Shown: positions 1 to 7,362 of the stretch, one piece after another | Position numbering within the stretch: the stretch's first letter is position 1 | Layout of the letters: every line of letters begins with the position of its first letter | Origin: a virus | Length of the DNA stretch: 37,507 nucleotides | Virus record (IMG/VR): IMGVR_UViG_3300022072_000047 | Location: 1-37,507 of that record | Strand: one strand, 5' to 3' | Position numbers and translations under genes: made by a program | Notes under the pieces: model-generated | What the model was told of the DNA's origin: nothing | Database searches by the model: none | The model's input: the letters and a program-made list of their open reading frames with translations, nothing else

Positions 1-116
1 AAACATTAATAAACTGCTGCCGAGGATATATGACGGCTCTTTAAATATTTATTGTTGGTAACGGATTACGGCTATGATTAGTTGCGGGATTGAGAACGAA
101 ATTAAATAAATATACA

Positions 117-359
117 ATGAAAGCAGAAGAATATTTAAACAGAATTGAGAATAAAGGAATAGGCGATACTTTTACATATAGTCGAAAAGAAATGATTGTT
201 TTTGCTGAAAAATACTTTGAACATCGAGTAAATGAGATAAGTGATGCACATAATAAATTTTATAATGTAGCGTATAGTCTTTTAGAAAAAGCAGAAAGTG
301 GAGACTTTCACGTATTAAATGAAGCATTCGAATTAGTTGACAAACTACTAAACAAATAG
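117..359 (+). CDS. Small hypothetical protein (80 aa)
   Basis: I do not recognise a family. The frame is open from a TTG at 90, but the ATG at 117 follows an A/T-rich stretch typical of Bacteroidota translation starts and is preferred. The product is charged and probably mostly helical, with no signal peptide or membrane segment. It ends 4 bases before the next plus-strand gene, so the two are probably co-transcribed. These are the only two genes on the plus strand and they run against the rest of the phage. They could be early or host-takeover genes, but that is inference from orientation only. Confidence 0.6.
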   Translation: MKAEEYLNRIENKGIGDTFTYSRKEMIVFAEKYFEHRVNEISDAHNKFYNVAYSLLEKAESGDFHVLNEAFELVDKLLNK

Positions 360-363
360 AACT

Positions 364-615
364 ATGAAAGATGTAGCTCAACCAAAATCCCTAATTGAAT
401 TAACTAATTTCTGTAATGGAGAAGGTTATGATTTATTTCCCATAAAGGGAACTGTAACAGAAATAATAGACGGTAAAAAAACAATAATACCTACAGTCAG
501 GTGCATCGTTTTTAAGAATGATAAAAAACTAAAAGAAGGTGATAAAATATTCAGGTGCTGGATGGAATGTCAAAAAGAATCATATCAAAAGATTTATGAT
601 GCTCTCACCTTATAA
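364..615 (+). CDS. Small hypothetical protein (83 aa)
   Basis: Unrecognised. The ATG at 364 lies 4 bases after the preceding stop, which supports a two-gene operon. The predicted fold is mainly beta: a segment with FPIKGTVTEII, then a TVRCIVF strand and a charged turn, with a C-terminal helix. Three cysteines are present but no CxxC pair. The last 22 bases overlap the end of the helicase gene on the other strand, so the two transcripts converge. No signal peptide or membrane segment is visible. Confidence 0.6.
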   Translation: MKDVAQPKSLIELTNFCNGEGYDLFPIKGTVTEIIDGKKTIIPTVRCIVFKNDKKLKEGDKIFRCWMECQKESYQKIYDALTL

Positions 616-1826
616 TGCTTAGAAGTATAAGACTTCTTATTAAGAACAGATTTGTAAATACTATCCTCAAGGCCACCTTTAGCAAATATCCAATACATTT
701 TGTTAGAGGTTCGCTCTTTTGTTGTCATTCTATCTCTCCCTTGCCAATATGAAGTTGCTGAAAAATCAATATTAAACATCACTAAAAAATCAGCACTTGA
801 TAAAGAGATACCTTCTCTACCTGAGACAATCTGAAGAGCTATATTCTTATCTGTCTCGTTAAATTCACTTAAATCAGTAGTTAGAGTATCACCAAAAACA
901 TCCTGGAGCAACTCCAACTCCTTTGCGAACTTATAAAAAATAGCAATCTTAGAATTAGCGAAGTATTCTTTCACAAACACAGCTTTACTATTGTCGATTA
1001 TAATAGCTGATCCATCCTCTAATTTAACTGTTCCTGAATACATCTGATGAACTTTTTGCATAAGCTTAACAGAAGTGTCTCCAAGAATGACTCCACCTTT
1101 CTTACCTTCAATAACTAAATCTTTTTCCAAAGTTTTAACCATTTTATAAGTAATAGGTTTCATATCAACATGTAAAATATTCTCTTCAATTTTAGTGCTA
1201 AAACCAGACTCTTTTTGCGAATGAGTTATCATGTAATCGCTAATAACAGAATCTATACGGTCAATAATACCATTAGAGTAATCATTTGCTGTAAAACCGT
1301 TAGCTCTATAGACTTTTTTCTTCTCTACATATGTATTTGCCCACTTATAAAAATTAGTCTCCTTAAAAGGGCTTAAATCGCTTATCCAAAATTGGTGATA
1401 AATCTGAGAATAAGATTCAGGTGTAGGTGTTCCTGTTAGAAGTATTACTTTTTTACTACCTATAGCTTTTTTGAGGTTTTTTGTTCTTAACGAAGGTTTT
1501 GGAAATGCGCCAAAAGAATGTGATTCATCAATAATAAACAAATCCACATCAGACGTATCTGTTTTGTGGACTTGTTCGTAGTTGGTTATTATTATTTTGT
1601 AGTCAGGATTGAGTGAAAAGTAATCGTCGTGAATAGTTTTAGAAAGAACAACTTTTTTCTTTGTTAAAAAAAGAACTTTTTTTGCTTTTAATTCTTGAGC
1701 AATCCCTAGAGCAGTCAAAGTTTTCCCGGTCCGGACTTCCATTGCCAACATCACAATCCCTAGCCTATTTAAAATGTCTGTTCCTTTTAATATTATATTT
1801 TTCTGATAATCCCTGAAAACCAACAT
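594..1826 (-). CDS. SF2 (SNF2/DEAD-like) DNA helicase
   Basis: ATP-dependent SF2 helicase or translocase acting on DNA. The motifs are in canonical order: an N-terminal Q-like RDYQ at residues 5-8, Walker A VRTGKT at 31-36, DESH Walker B at 100-103, motif III TGTP at 131-134 and motif VI QGRDR near 362-366. At 410 aa it is a compact two-RecA-domain enzyme with no obvious extra nuclease or HNH domain. Phage proteins of this type are usually annotated as DNA helicase or SNF2-like and sit in replication modules, which matches the primase and DnaA-like genes upstream. It begins 3 bases after the lipoprotein gene stop. The exact role (replication restart, recombination or anti-defence) cannot be read from the sequence. 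Confidence 0.88.
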   Translation of the reverse strand: MLVFRDYQKNIILKGTDILNRLGIVMLAMEVRTGKTLTALGIAQELKAKKVLFLTKKKVVLSKTIHDDYFSLNPDYKIIITNYEQVHKTDTSDVDLFIIDESHSFGAFPKPSLRTKNLKKAIGSKKVILLTGTPTPESYSQIYHQFWISDLSPFKETNFYKWANTYVEKKKVYRANGFTANDYSNGIIDRIDSVISDYMITHSQKESGFSTKIEENILHVDMKPITYKMVKTLEKDLVIEGKKGGVILGDTSVKLMQKVHQMYSGTVKLEDGSAIIIDNSKAVFVKEYFANSKIAIFYKFAKELELLQDVFGDTLTTDLSEFNETDKNIALQIVSGREGISLSSADFLVMFNIDFSATSYWQGRDRMTTKERTSNKMYWIFAKGGLEDSIYKSVLNKKSYTSKHYKVRAS

Positions 1827-1829
1827 TTA

Positions 1830-2081
1830 CTATCTTAAAAAATTAAGTTCAGTATACTTATCCCTAACTACGCACCCATGGTCTGTACCAGCGTCATAAT
1901 AATCTTCATATATCTCTCTAATTATAGCGCTATCTATAGCTTGGTCATATGTGAGTTCTGTGTAAAGAACTTCCATTCTGAAGTGATTCAATAACTCCTC
2001 GCATCTAGTAAAATATGAATCATCGGTATCACATCCTAACAAAGATGTAATAGCTAATAATAATATAAATATTTTTTTCAT
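1830..2081 (-). CDS. Small lipoprotein (83 aa)
   Basis: The frame is open upstream to 2285, but the start is placed at the ATG at 2081 because a clear lipoprotein signal begins there: MKK, a hydrophobic core (IFILLLAITS) and the lipobox LLGC with the lipidated Cys at residue 17. The upstream extension is Arg-rich and overlaps another gene, so it is unlikely to be translated. The mature part is acidic, about 65 residues, with two further Cys that could pair. It would be anchored in a membrane facing the periplasm. Early phage lipoproteins sometimes block superinfection, but nothing here proves that. It sits just ahead of the SF2 helicase and just after a structured intergenic element. Confidence 0.7.
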   Translation of the reverse strand: MKKIFILLLAITSLLGCDTDDSYFTRCEELLNHFRMEVLYTELTYDQAIDSAIIREIYEDYYDAGTDHGCVVRDKYTELNFLR

Positions 2082-2104
2082 TTTGTTCTTGTTTATAATG
2101 TTAA

Positions 2105-2196
2105 TAAAAAAGGGTGGTGTTCGTCGCTGATCTGTCTCTCTTCGTCTAAAGTAAGGTAATTTCGAAACCCTTACTGCATTGGTACGATACCACCCA
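2105..2196 (-). ncRNA. Candidate structured intergenic RNA / attenuator
   Basis: The 122-bp gap between two minus-strand genes can fold on the minus strand. A closing stem pairs 2189-2195 with 2112-2118 (GGGTGGT with ACCACCC) and is followed directly by a U6 run (complement of 2106-2111), like an intrinsic terminator with a very long loop. Inside is a 7-bp hairpin (2150-2156 with 2169-2175). A second small hairpin, GGTA-CGA-TACC at 2181-2191, uses bases of the closing stem, so the two are mutually exclusive. That is the layout of an attenuator or a terminated small RNA. It has not been folded computationally. Confidence 0.4.
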
Positions 2197-2203
2197 TAAA
2201 AAA

Positions 2204-2413
2204 CTACTTCAAATCTTTTGTGTTTTCGTCGGTAAGAACGGCACCTCCTCTTAATCGATAACCAAGAATAAATGCTCTTATCCATAAAGGCTTTTTAATA
2301 CGGCCTTTTGCTGTAGCCGAGCGATATCCACCATAACCCATTCCTAGATACTTGTGAAAGTCAACACCTTTTAATTTGTGTTCTTTTAAAATTAACTTGA
2401 ATTCTTCTAACAT
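2204..2413 (-). CDS. Small HTH-like DNA-binding protein (69 aa)
   Basis: A short basic protein overlapping the end of the DnaA-like gene by 7 bases, so it is probably translationally coupled. The central stretch (FHKYLGMGYGGYRSATAK, then KKPLWIRAFILGYRL) has the helix-turn-helix look of small phage regulators of Bacteroidota, where a 'Y-R-S' recognition helix is followed by a Trp-containing helix. A Cro-like or replication-regulating role is plausible. I cannot assign a named family with certainty, and no dimerisation or ligand domain is present. Confidence 0.6.
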   Translation of the reverse strand: MLEEFKLILKEHKLKGVDFHKYLGMGYGGYRSATAKGRIKKPLWIRAFILGYRLRGGAVLTDENTKDLK

Positions 2414-2847
2414 AATTTTTGTATATTAAATTTGATTTGATTACACATTGAACTACCACTTAAAGGGATTGATAAAACTTTGACTCCTTTTAACCCAGCG
2501 TCTCTTCTTATTTCATATAACAAGTCTTCTTCTAATTCTTGTTCAATACCACCTAGTGATATAAAATCACCAATCTTTTTAAAACTATGTAGCACATTTG
2601 CATGCGTTTGATAATTTCCAGTTATATCACAGTAATACCTAGCTATGACTTCTAAATTCATGTGTTTCATGTCCAAAACTTTGCAACATAAGTACTGAAA
2701 CCATTGTCTAGGAGTAACCACTTCATGCTTTCTTGACTTAATGAAAAGGTCTTTTAAACCTATCTCAAAAGTATTACATACAGCTTCGTGAATAACCCCT
2801 AAAGTTTCCAAATTCTTATCACTTATTTTTTTTTTATTATTAGGCAT
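2407..2847 (-). CDS. DnaA domain IV-like replication protein
   Basis: Residues about 22-95 resemble the C-terminal DNA-binding domain of the replication initiator DnaA. There is a helix with FEIGLKDLFIKSRKHEVV, then TPRQWFQYLCCKVL matching the 'R-Q-x-A-M-Y-L' helix, then a recognition segment ending THANVLHSFKKI, where DnaA has DHTTVLHA...KI. No AAA+ ATPase domain is present, so this is a stand-alone DNA-binding module of 146 aa. It probably binds DnaA-box-like sites in the phage or host origin, either to recruit or to displace host DnaA. A perfect DnaA box lies about 50 bases upstream. Codons 5-8 contain an A10 run. It overlaps the next gene by 7 bases. Confidence 0.65.
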   Translation of the reverse strand: MPNNKKKISDKNLETLGVIHEAVCNTFEIGLKDLFIKSRKHEVVTPRQWFQYLCCKVLDMKHMNLEVIARYYCDITGNYQTHANVLHSFKKIGDFISLGGIEQELEEDLLYEIRRDAGLKGVKVLSIPLSGSSMCNQIKFNIQKLC

Positions 2848-2849
2848 AC

Positions 2850-3002
2850 CTACTTAAGTTCGTTATCTAAATTTGTTAAAATTTTTCTTAAATTCTCTTT
2901 ATCCACAATAGCTTCTACTAAAGAATTTTTGTGTTTAAATGATAATCTATAACTGTCATTAGTTATGTGAGTACACATAGATTCAATTGTTCCTTTTTCC
3001 AT
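2850..3002 (-). CDS. Very small protein (50 aa)
   Basis: A 50-codon frame starting at the ATG at 3002, which overlaps the stop of the upstream membrane-protein gene in a TAATG arrangement, and ending 2 bases before the DnaA-like start. This tight packing fills an otherwise empty 150-bp gap and is the main evidence that it is real. The product is MEKGTIESMC, a short beta-like part, then a basic/acidic helix ending TNLDNELK. There is no signal or membrane segment and the family is unknown. Confidence 0.6.
   Translation of the reverse strand: MEKGTIESMCTHITNDSYRLSFKHKNSLVEAIVDKENLRKILTNLDNELK
2899..2907 (+). promoter_or_regulatory. Perfect DnaA box (TTATCCACA)
   Basis: TTATCCACA matches the consensus high-affinity DnaA box exactly. 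It lies inside the 50-aa frame and just upstream of the DnaA-domain-IV-like gene, so autoregulation is conceivable. A second exact copy occurs at 20386-20394 inside a tail gene, so one copy by chance is quite possible. Confidence 0.3.
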
Positions 3003-3214
3003 TATCTTTTTATTTTAGCATTGGATGATATTTCAAGAATACCTCCGATTAATGATAAACACATTGCAAATAAATAACAGTAAGTAAAAAAACGATACAG
3101 GCCTAACGCTTCAGGATTTTTTCCTGTTATAACGTAAACTGTTAAAAACACAACCAATAAGATTGCTAAAAAATAAGATGAAATCTTGTAAATTAAATTC
3201 GGTAATTTTTCCAT
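3002..3214 (-). CDS. Small two-helix membrane protein (70 aa)
   Basis: Two hydrophobic helices at about residues 10-30 (SSYFLAILLVVFLTVYVI) and 42-60 (FTYCYLFAMCLSLIGGIL), separated by a short loop, with a positively charged C-terminal tail KIKR. It would sit in the inner membrane. It could be a superinfection-exclusion or accessory holin-like protein, but its place among replication genes argues against a lysis role. Family unknown. A TACATTTG element 28 bases before the ATG could give it its own promoter. Confidence 0.6.
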   Translation of the reverse strand: MEKLPNLIYKISSYFLAILLVVFLTVYVITGKNPEALGLYRFFTYCYLFAMCLSLIGGILEISSNAKIKR

Positions 3215-3241
3215 GTTTATAGGGTTTAAATTGTTTAGTTA

Positions 3242-3271
3242 CAAATGTACAATAAATGTTTGATATATCAG
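3242..3271 (-). promoter_or_regulatory. Putative Bacteroidota promoter
   Basis: On the minus strand TACATTTG (3249-3242) matches the -7 consensus TAnnTTTG. The -33 position, 19 bases upstream, has CTG in place of TTG. It lies in the 81-bp gap after the primase gene and 28 bases before the membrane-protein ATG. Confidence 0.35.
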
Positions 3272-3295
3272 ACATGTTTTTAATAAAAAACATTA

Positions 3296-5647
3296 CTAGA
3301 ATGAAACATCGTCTAATTCTTCTTCAGGAGCTGATCCTTCGCCTTTTAAAATCTTAAATTTACGAATACCACCATTCGTGTTGAATTCTCTATTCCATCC
3401 TTTAAAATCCAGATACATAGTAATCCATCTTCCGAACCATGCAGCCGTCATGTTTCTTCGCATTTCACGAATACCATCGTTATAGCTAGTCATTATTTCT
3501 TTAGTAGTGTAATACTTACTGTTTTTAAATTCAAAGTCGTTCTCACAAAAATCAAAGAAATCTTCAGAAGTATTGGCTATTATTTTCTTAGTTTTCCCTG
3601 TTTTTAATTCTGAATAAATCAAACCGCCTTTTAGATATTTCTGAATATTTGTCATCATATAGGTAAAGAATGAATTCCATTGAGATTCATGCCAACCACT
3701 AAAAAACAGTTTACCAAATTCATCAACTGGCTTAAACTTTTTAGAATAATGTCTAAACAACTCAATTTCAACTTTTCTAGCATCATGAGAGTCGCCAACC
3801 CCTGAAAGAATATAATTAGATGTAAACAATATCTTAGGACTCTGAGCAAAGGGTATTTCTATAGGTTGTAGGTTCTTTTTATTTAATGTAAGATTCCCGG
3901 TTATTATACTGAATAATGATTCAAACTTAAAAGTGCGTTCCATATCATCAAAACAGATAATATTATCATCAAGGTTAACTGTATCATAAGGAAATTGACC
4001 TTTATTATCAAACTCCTTCCCATTTAACGTTACTAATTTACGCATCTTACTAAGCGCTTGAGAAATTAATGTCTTACCAGTTCGGCCTGACGGATCATCG
4101 TTTAACGTTTCGTCGTAAAACACAATTGCTAAACCTTCATCTTCCTTCTTGTGGTTATTAAGCAAATACCCCATAGCGCATTCTATAGCTCTTCTTCTTT
4201 CTTCTTCTTTATGAGAAACATTATTAATAAATGTCTCAAAATCAGATTTCTTATCAGATAGATTAAAGTCATGAGGTATTATATTCTTCTTCCAAACAAA
4301 GCCACCTACATTAATATACTCTACAAATTCAATATCATCTTCAGTAACTTTTACTACATGATTTTGAAAAAACAAATAAGAAGTCTTTTCGTCGTCACGA
4401 AGCATTGCTAATTCTTTTGTAGCTAAAAGTGTAAGATAATTTTCTGTAAACTTAGCTGTTGACTTTGCAAAGAAATTATAAACCTTTATATCTACTTCTA
4501 GCACATGATTAAGAATAAAGTCTTTTATATTGACTTCATTAACTTCAGATATGATGTTATTATAAACCTTTACAAAGGTGAATTCTTTCTCGTTAAGCTG
4601 AACTTTATAAAACCCTCTATTCTCTAAAAATAATTTGAATTTATAATCATTTAATGATACTTTTCCATTCTTATCGATATCCCAGAACATAAGGTAATCG
4701 TCTTCGAAATCAAAATCCATTACGTCTTCAATTTCTTCAGAACTCAATCCTTTTCTAGTAAGCTCACGTTTAGCTTTGGCCGAACCTTTTTTTAGTATTC
4801 TCTCTGCTTCGTATATTTTATTATCATCAACAAGTGTTAATGTATCGAATTCATGAGTTAATTTGTAAGCACTATTTATTATAGAGCTAAGTTCTGACTC
4901 TTTTAATCCTGAAGAGTAAAAATCAAGAAAGAAACCAAGCGCTTCAGTCTTTGGCATGCCTGCACGATTTAACCCAGCAGCTAACTTAAAGAGATTATTA
5001 TTTCTTTCCCCAGCCTGGAGTGTGAACTTCTTGTTAAACCATTTTTGTATAACATCTACTTTTTCAGAAATATCTGTTATTTTAAAATAATCAGGATAAT
5101 TATTAGCTCTAGTAACTTCTGTAAATTCCTTCTTCAGAATCCAAACCTTAGAATCTTTGTTTATAAATAAGTCAGGGTCATAAGATTCATAACACACTCT
5201 AGATATATCTTTAGTCTTAGTGTCTAGTGTTGTATCAAAAGTTTCGCAAATCGCTTCATAGTACTTGGTATGGTTTTGTATTTCAGCCGGGACTTTAAAT
5301 ACAGCTTTAACTCCATTCCCTGAAGGACTAATAAATGCTGAGTAAATATATTCGTTTTCCTTTAAGCTATCTCTTAAAAATGTAGGATCGGCCACATCGT
5401 CGAAATCTAAACAAGCGAAGCCTGAATGCTTAATAATATTCTTTGCTGAACGATAAGAGAATTCTCCTGAGAAGCAAATGGATTTTAAACCCATTTTTAA
5501 TTCATTTCTTTTATCTTTTTCTTTTTGGTTCCTTATACTTTCAACTCTTGCCTTTGATGTACCTTTTCTAATATCTTCTAACACATCATCAACTTCTTTA
5601 AAGAATGGATTTTGAACATCCTTTATATTAGCGAATACTGTTATCAT
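3296..5647 (-). CDS. Primase-helicase: VirE_N/BT4734-like domain plus SF3 helicase
   Basis: A two-part replication protein. Residues about 1-170 match the VirE_N/BT4734-like region found with Bacteroidota mobile-element primases, with an acidic LDFDDV motif (80-85), SPSGNGVK (107-114) and a DISRVCYES motif near 147-155, as in prim-pol type catalytic cores. Residues about 470-660 form an SF3/D5-like helicase: Walker A GRTGKT (521-526), Walker B ICFDD (564-568) and motif C ILFTSN (606-611). It would synthesise primers and unwind the phage origin. It lies directly downstream, in the direction of transcription, of the AATACAGCA repeat region. The 783-aa length fits the family. No polymerase gene is visible. 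Confidence 0.85.
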   Translation of the reverse strand: MITVFANIKDVQNPFFKEVDDVLEDIRKGTSKARVESIRNQKEKDKRNELKMGLKSICFSGEFSYRSAKNIIKHSGFACLDFDDVADPTFLRDSLKENEYIYSAFISPSGNGVKAVFKVPAEIQNHTKYYEAICETFDTTLDTKTKDISRVCYESYDPDLFINKDSKVWILKKEFTEVTRANNYPDYFKITDISEKVDVIQKWFNKKFTLQAGERNNNLFKLAAGLNRAGMPKTEALGFFLDFYSSGLKESELSSIINSAYKLTHEFDTLTLVDDNKIYEAERILKKGSAKAKRELTRKGLSSEEIEDVMDFDFEDDYLMFWDIDKNGKVSLNDYKFKLFLENRGFYKVQLNEKEFTFVKVYNNIISEVNEVNIKDFILNHVLEVDIKVYNFFAKSTAKFTENYLTLLATKELAMLRDDEKTSYLFFQNHVVKVTEDDIEFVEYINVGGFVWKKNIIPHDFNLSDKKSDFETFINNVSHKEEERRRAIECAMGYLLNNHKKEDEGLAIVFYDETLNDDPSGRTGKTLISQALSKMRKLVTLNGKEFDNKGQFPYDTVNLDDNIICFDDMERTFKFESLFSIITGNLTLNKKNLQPIEIPFAQSPKILFTSNYILSGVGDSHDARKVEIELFRHYSKKFKPVDEFGKLFFSGWHESQWNSFFTYMMTNIQKYLKGGLIYSELKTGKTKKIIANTSEDFFDFCENDFEFKNSKYYTTKEIMTSYNDGIREMRRNMTAAWFGRWITMYLDFKGWNREFNTNGGIRKFKILKGEGSAPEEELDDVSF

Positions 5648-5650
5648 ATA

Positions 5651-5842
5651 TTATAGGTTTTTTAACTTTGCTTGGACATGAAGAAGCGTTCCTATAAACG
5701 AGTGTAGTTTTTTAATATCTAAATCAACAGAGATTTCATCTTTATTGTAGATATTTGTGATTTTACAGGTTTTTTCATCTGGATTCTCTAGAATTGATAT
5801 TTTAGAGTTTTGGTCGTAAAGACCCTGAAGAGTGTGTTTCAT
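5651..5842 (-). CDS. Small hypothetical protein (63 aa)
   Basis: First gene of the primase operon, ending 3 bases before the primase start. It is predicted to have a short beta-hairpin (KTCKITNIYNKDEISVDLD) and a C-terminal helix. No recognised motif. It starts 23 bases after a TATCTTTG element and beside the repeat array, so it is probably among the first products made from that region. A DNA-binding role is possible but unsupported. Confidence 0.6.
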   Translation of the reverse strand: MKHTLQGLYDQNSKISILENPDEKTCKITNIYNKDEISVDLDIKKLHSFIGTLLHVQAKLKNL

Positions 5843-5865
5843 ATAAATTATTTTAAGTTAAGTGA

Positions 5866-5873
5866 CAAAGATA
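5866..5873 (-). promoter_or_regulatory. Putative -7 element of the primase operon promoter
   Basis: TATCTTTG on the minus strand matches TAnnTTTG and lies 23 bases before the ATG at 5842. No clear TTTG is found at the -33 distance. The nearest AATACAGCA copies begin about 47 bases upstream and could act as activator or repressor sites. Confidence 0.4.
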
Positions 5874-5919
5874 ATACTTCTTGTTGGATAAATAAGACAT
5901 AATTTCTGTTTTATTTTAT

Positions 5920-6240
5920 AATACAGCATTCAGATAGTTAATACAGTATTATGTATAAAAACAATAACATTAATACAGCATAATACAGCATTTTATTTTT
6001 TTGCTGTATTGCCTTGCGACCAATGGTATAAATACTCTTCAGGGTTTCTTTGCAAATAATACAGCATTTTTTCAAATTCTGAGACAAAAAAATATTTTAC
6101 CTCTTTTTTATTATTCTATATGTAGTATAGGGTGTTTTTTGCTGTTTTACTGTATTATATAGGTCAACAGTCTGTGTATGTGATTGTTACCTTAAAACCT
6201 TGCTGTATTATTGCTGTATTATTCTTTTTTTTGCTGTATT
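5920..6240. repeat. AATACAGCA repeat array (iteron-like, candidate origin)
   Basis: About ten copies of a 9-bp unit lie in 320 bp of almost wholly non-coding DNA. Forward AATACAGCA copies: 5920, 5972, 5982 and 6058, plus AATACAGTA at 5940. Reverse TGCTGTATT copies: 6002, 6201, 6212 and 6232, plus a TACTGTATT-type copy near 6148. Copies at 5982-5990 and 6002-6010 form a perfect 9-bp inverted repeat with an 11-base, T-rich loop. Several spacings are near 10, 20 and 32 bp, i.e. whole helical turns. The surrounding DNA is very AT-rich. Position between the SSB-like and primase genes fits a replication origin or an operator cluster. The last copy lies within the 3' end of the 90-aa gene. Confidence 0.75.
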
Positions 6241-6491
6241 AAGTAATCCTCTTCTTTCTTTTTTTGCGCAGCTCTATACACAAAATCTGACATCTTCTTC
6301 TTTAACGCTGACTTCTTACTTACCATTTCACGGTATTGTTCGCTTTTCTCGTAGAGAGATTTAGTATCAGGTAACACCTGGTAATCAACAAGAGCTGATC
6401 CAAATGAATTAGCTAGAGCTTTAACAACAACATGCTCGTCTTCGTCGTTATTATCTATTTCTATCGTGAAATTTATTCTTCTTTTAGCCAC
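6219..6491 (-). CDS. Small basic hypothetical protein (90 aa)
   Basis: Starts with GTG at 6491, since no in-frame ATG precedes the conserved-looking N-terminus KRRINFTIEI. A short beta strand is followed by helices and a strongly basic, Gln/Lys-rich C-terminus (KKSALKKKMSDF, then QQKKE). The form recalls a small DNA-binding protein. It lies beside the AATACAGCA array and its last codons overlap one copy, so it is a candidate for binding that repeat. It stands alone between an intrinsic terminator upstream and the non-coding array downstream. Family unknown. Confidence 0.6.
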   Translation of the reverse strand: MAKRRINFTIEIDNNDEDEHVVVKALANSFGSALVDYQVLPDTKSLYEKSEQYREMVSKKSALKKKMSDFVYRAAQKKKEEDYLIQQKKE

Positions 6492-6504
6492 ATGTAAAGA
6501 TACA

Positions 6505-6533
6505 AAAACCCCCTAACATATAGTTAAGGGGTT
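6505..6533 (-). terminator. Intrinsic terminator after the SSB-like gene
   Basis: On the minus strand an 11-bp stem with one mismatch (6523-6533 with 6507-6517), a 5-base loop and then a run of U (complement of A at 6504-6508). It ends the transcript of the 224-aa gene and isolates the 90-aa gene. Confidence 0.75.
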
Positions 6534-6561
6534 GTGATAATTTGTAAACGATTTTAGTTGT

Positions 6562-7236
6562 TTAGAAATCTAATCCGTCTGTGGCTTCTTCTGACTCAAC
6601 AGCTTCAGCGCCAACAACTTCGATTTCTTTTGTACTTCTTGTATTTACAAATGCTTGTAGGATAGCTACAGCTTTATTAGCTAAAGCGTCTTCATCTTTT
6701 GTAACTTCCTTTCCTAGAGAGAATATTGGCATGGAGTAACTAACTGCTCCTTTTTTACCGTCTTCAGATTTAAGTATTTCAATCCAAGTATTATCGAATT
6801 GACCATTAAAGCCTTTATAGAATTCACTATACTTAGCAACAGCACTTCCTTTAAGCTGAATGTTCACTATTGAACCGTCTTCAAGCATAGCGTAAACGCT
6901 TCTGTGGTAAACACCACCAGCACTAGCGACTGTGTTTTTGATTTCTTTGTACATGCCTTCAGCAATATTCCCTTGTCCTTTGAAAGCTTTAACCGTCATC
7001 GGTTCTGAACCAATAGAGTAAACTTCATTAGAGAATATACCACTACCAGCTGAATCGCTCCAACCTTTAATGTTGTGATAATGTTCTAGGAATAAAAATT
7101 TGAAAGGCAATTCAACAGGAATGTTTACTTTTTGCGCTTTATCGTAATAAGAAAATCTTTTTTCCTTACTCTTCCATTCCAAGAACAATGTTGCTGGATT
7201 GGGATTTGCATTTTGTGGGCGGTCTAATCTTGCCAT
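6562..7236 (-). CDS. Putative single-stranded DNA-binding protein
   Basis: A 224-aa protein of a type seen in replication modules of Bacteroidota phages, including crAss-like ones, often annotated as SSB. The N-terminus carries NPATLFLEW, KRFSYYDK and a LPFKFLFLE segment, followed by GIFSNEV and PMTVKAFKG, giving a beta-rich (OB-like) body. The C-terminus is acidic and ends GLDF after an Ala/Glu-rich stretch, like the acidic, Phe-ending tails SSBs use to recruit partners. It would coat ssDNA during replication or recombination. It has its own promoter-like element about 127 bases upstream and its own terminator, consistent with high expression. The family name is from memory and was not checked by search. 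Confidence 0.55.
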   Translation of the reverse strand: MARLDRPQNANPNPATLFLEWKSKEKRFSYYDKAQKVNIPVELPFKFLFLEHYHNIKGWSDSAGSGIFSNEVYSIGSEPMTVKAFKGQGNIAEGMYKEIKNTVASAGGVYHRSVYAMLEDGSIVNIQLKGSAVAKYSEFYKGFNGQFDNTWIEILKSEDGKKGAVSYSMPIFSLGKEVTKDEDALANKAVAILQAFVNTRSTKEIEVVGAEAVESEEATDGLDF

Positions 7237-7362
7237 AATCTAATTAATTTTTGTTAATGCGTCTAAATTAAGAGGTAAACGCTTCCTCGATTAATGTCGT
7301 TATGTTGTTAAAATAATGCTTTTACATTTGGTTTTTTTAGTTGGTTAGTTTTATTGTGGATA

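Noticed and set aside
1-116. Short sequence before the first plus-strand gene
   Set aside because: Checked for a TAnnTTTG promoter, tRNA or attachment site; nothing convincing is seen.
621-637. 6-bp hairpin inside the end of the helicase gene
   Set aside because: No T-run follows on either strand, so a terminator is not supported.
2082-2285. N-terminal extension of the lipoprotein frame
   Set aside because: Arg-rich, overlaps the DNA-binding-like gene and the structured RNA element; the lipoprotein signal starts at 2081.
3111-3293. 60-aa minus-strand frame
   Set aside because: Overlaps the two-helix membrane protein in another frame; the latter has a coherent topology and coupled neighbours.
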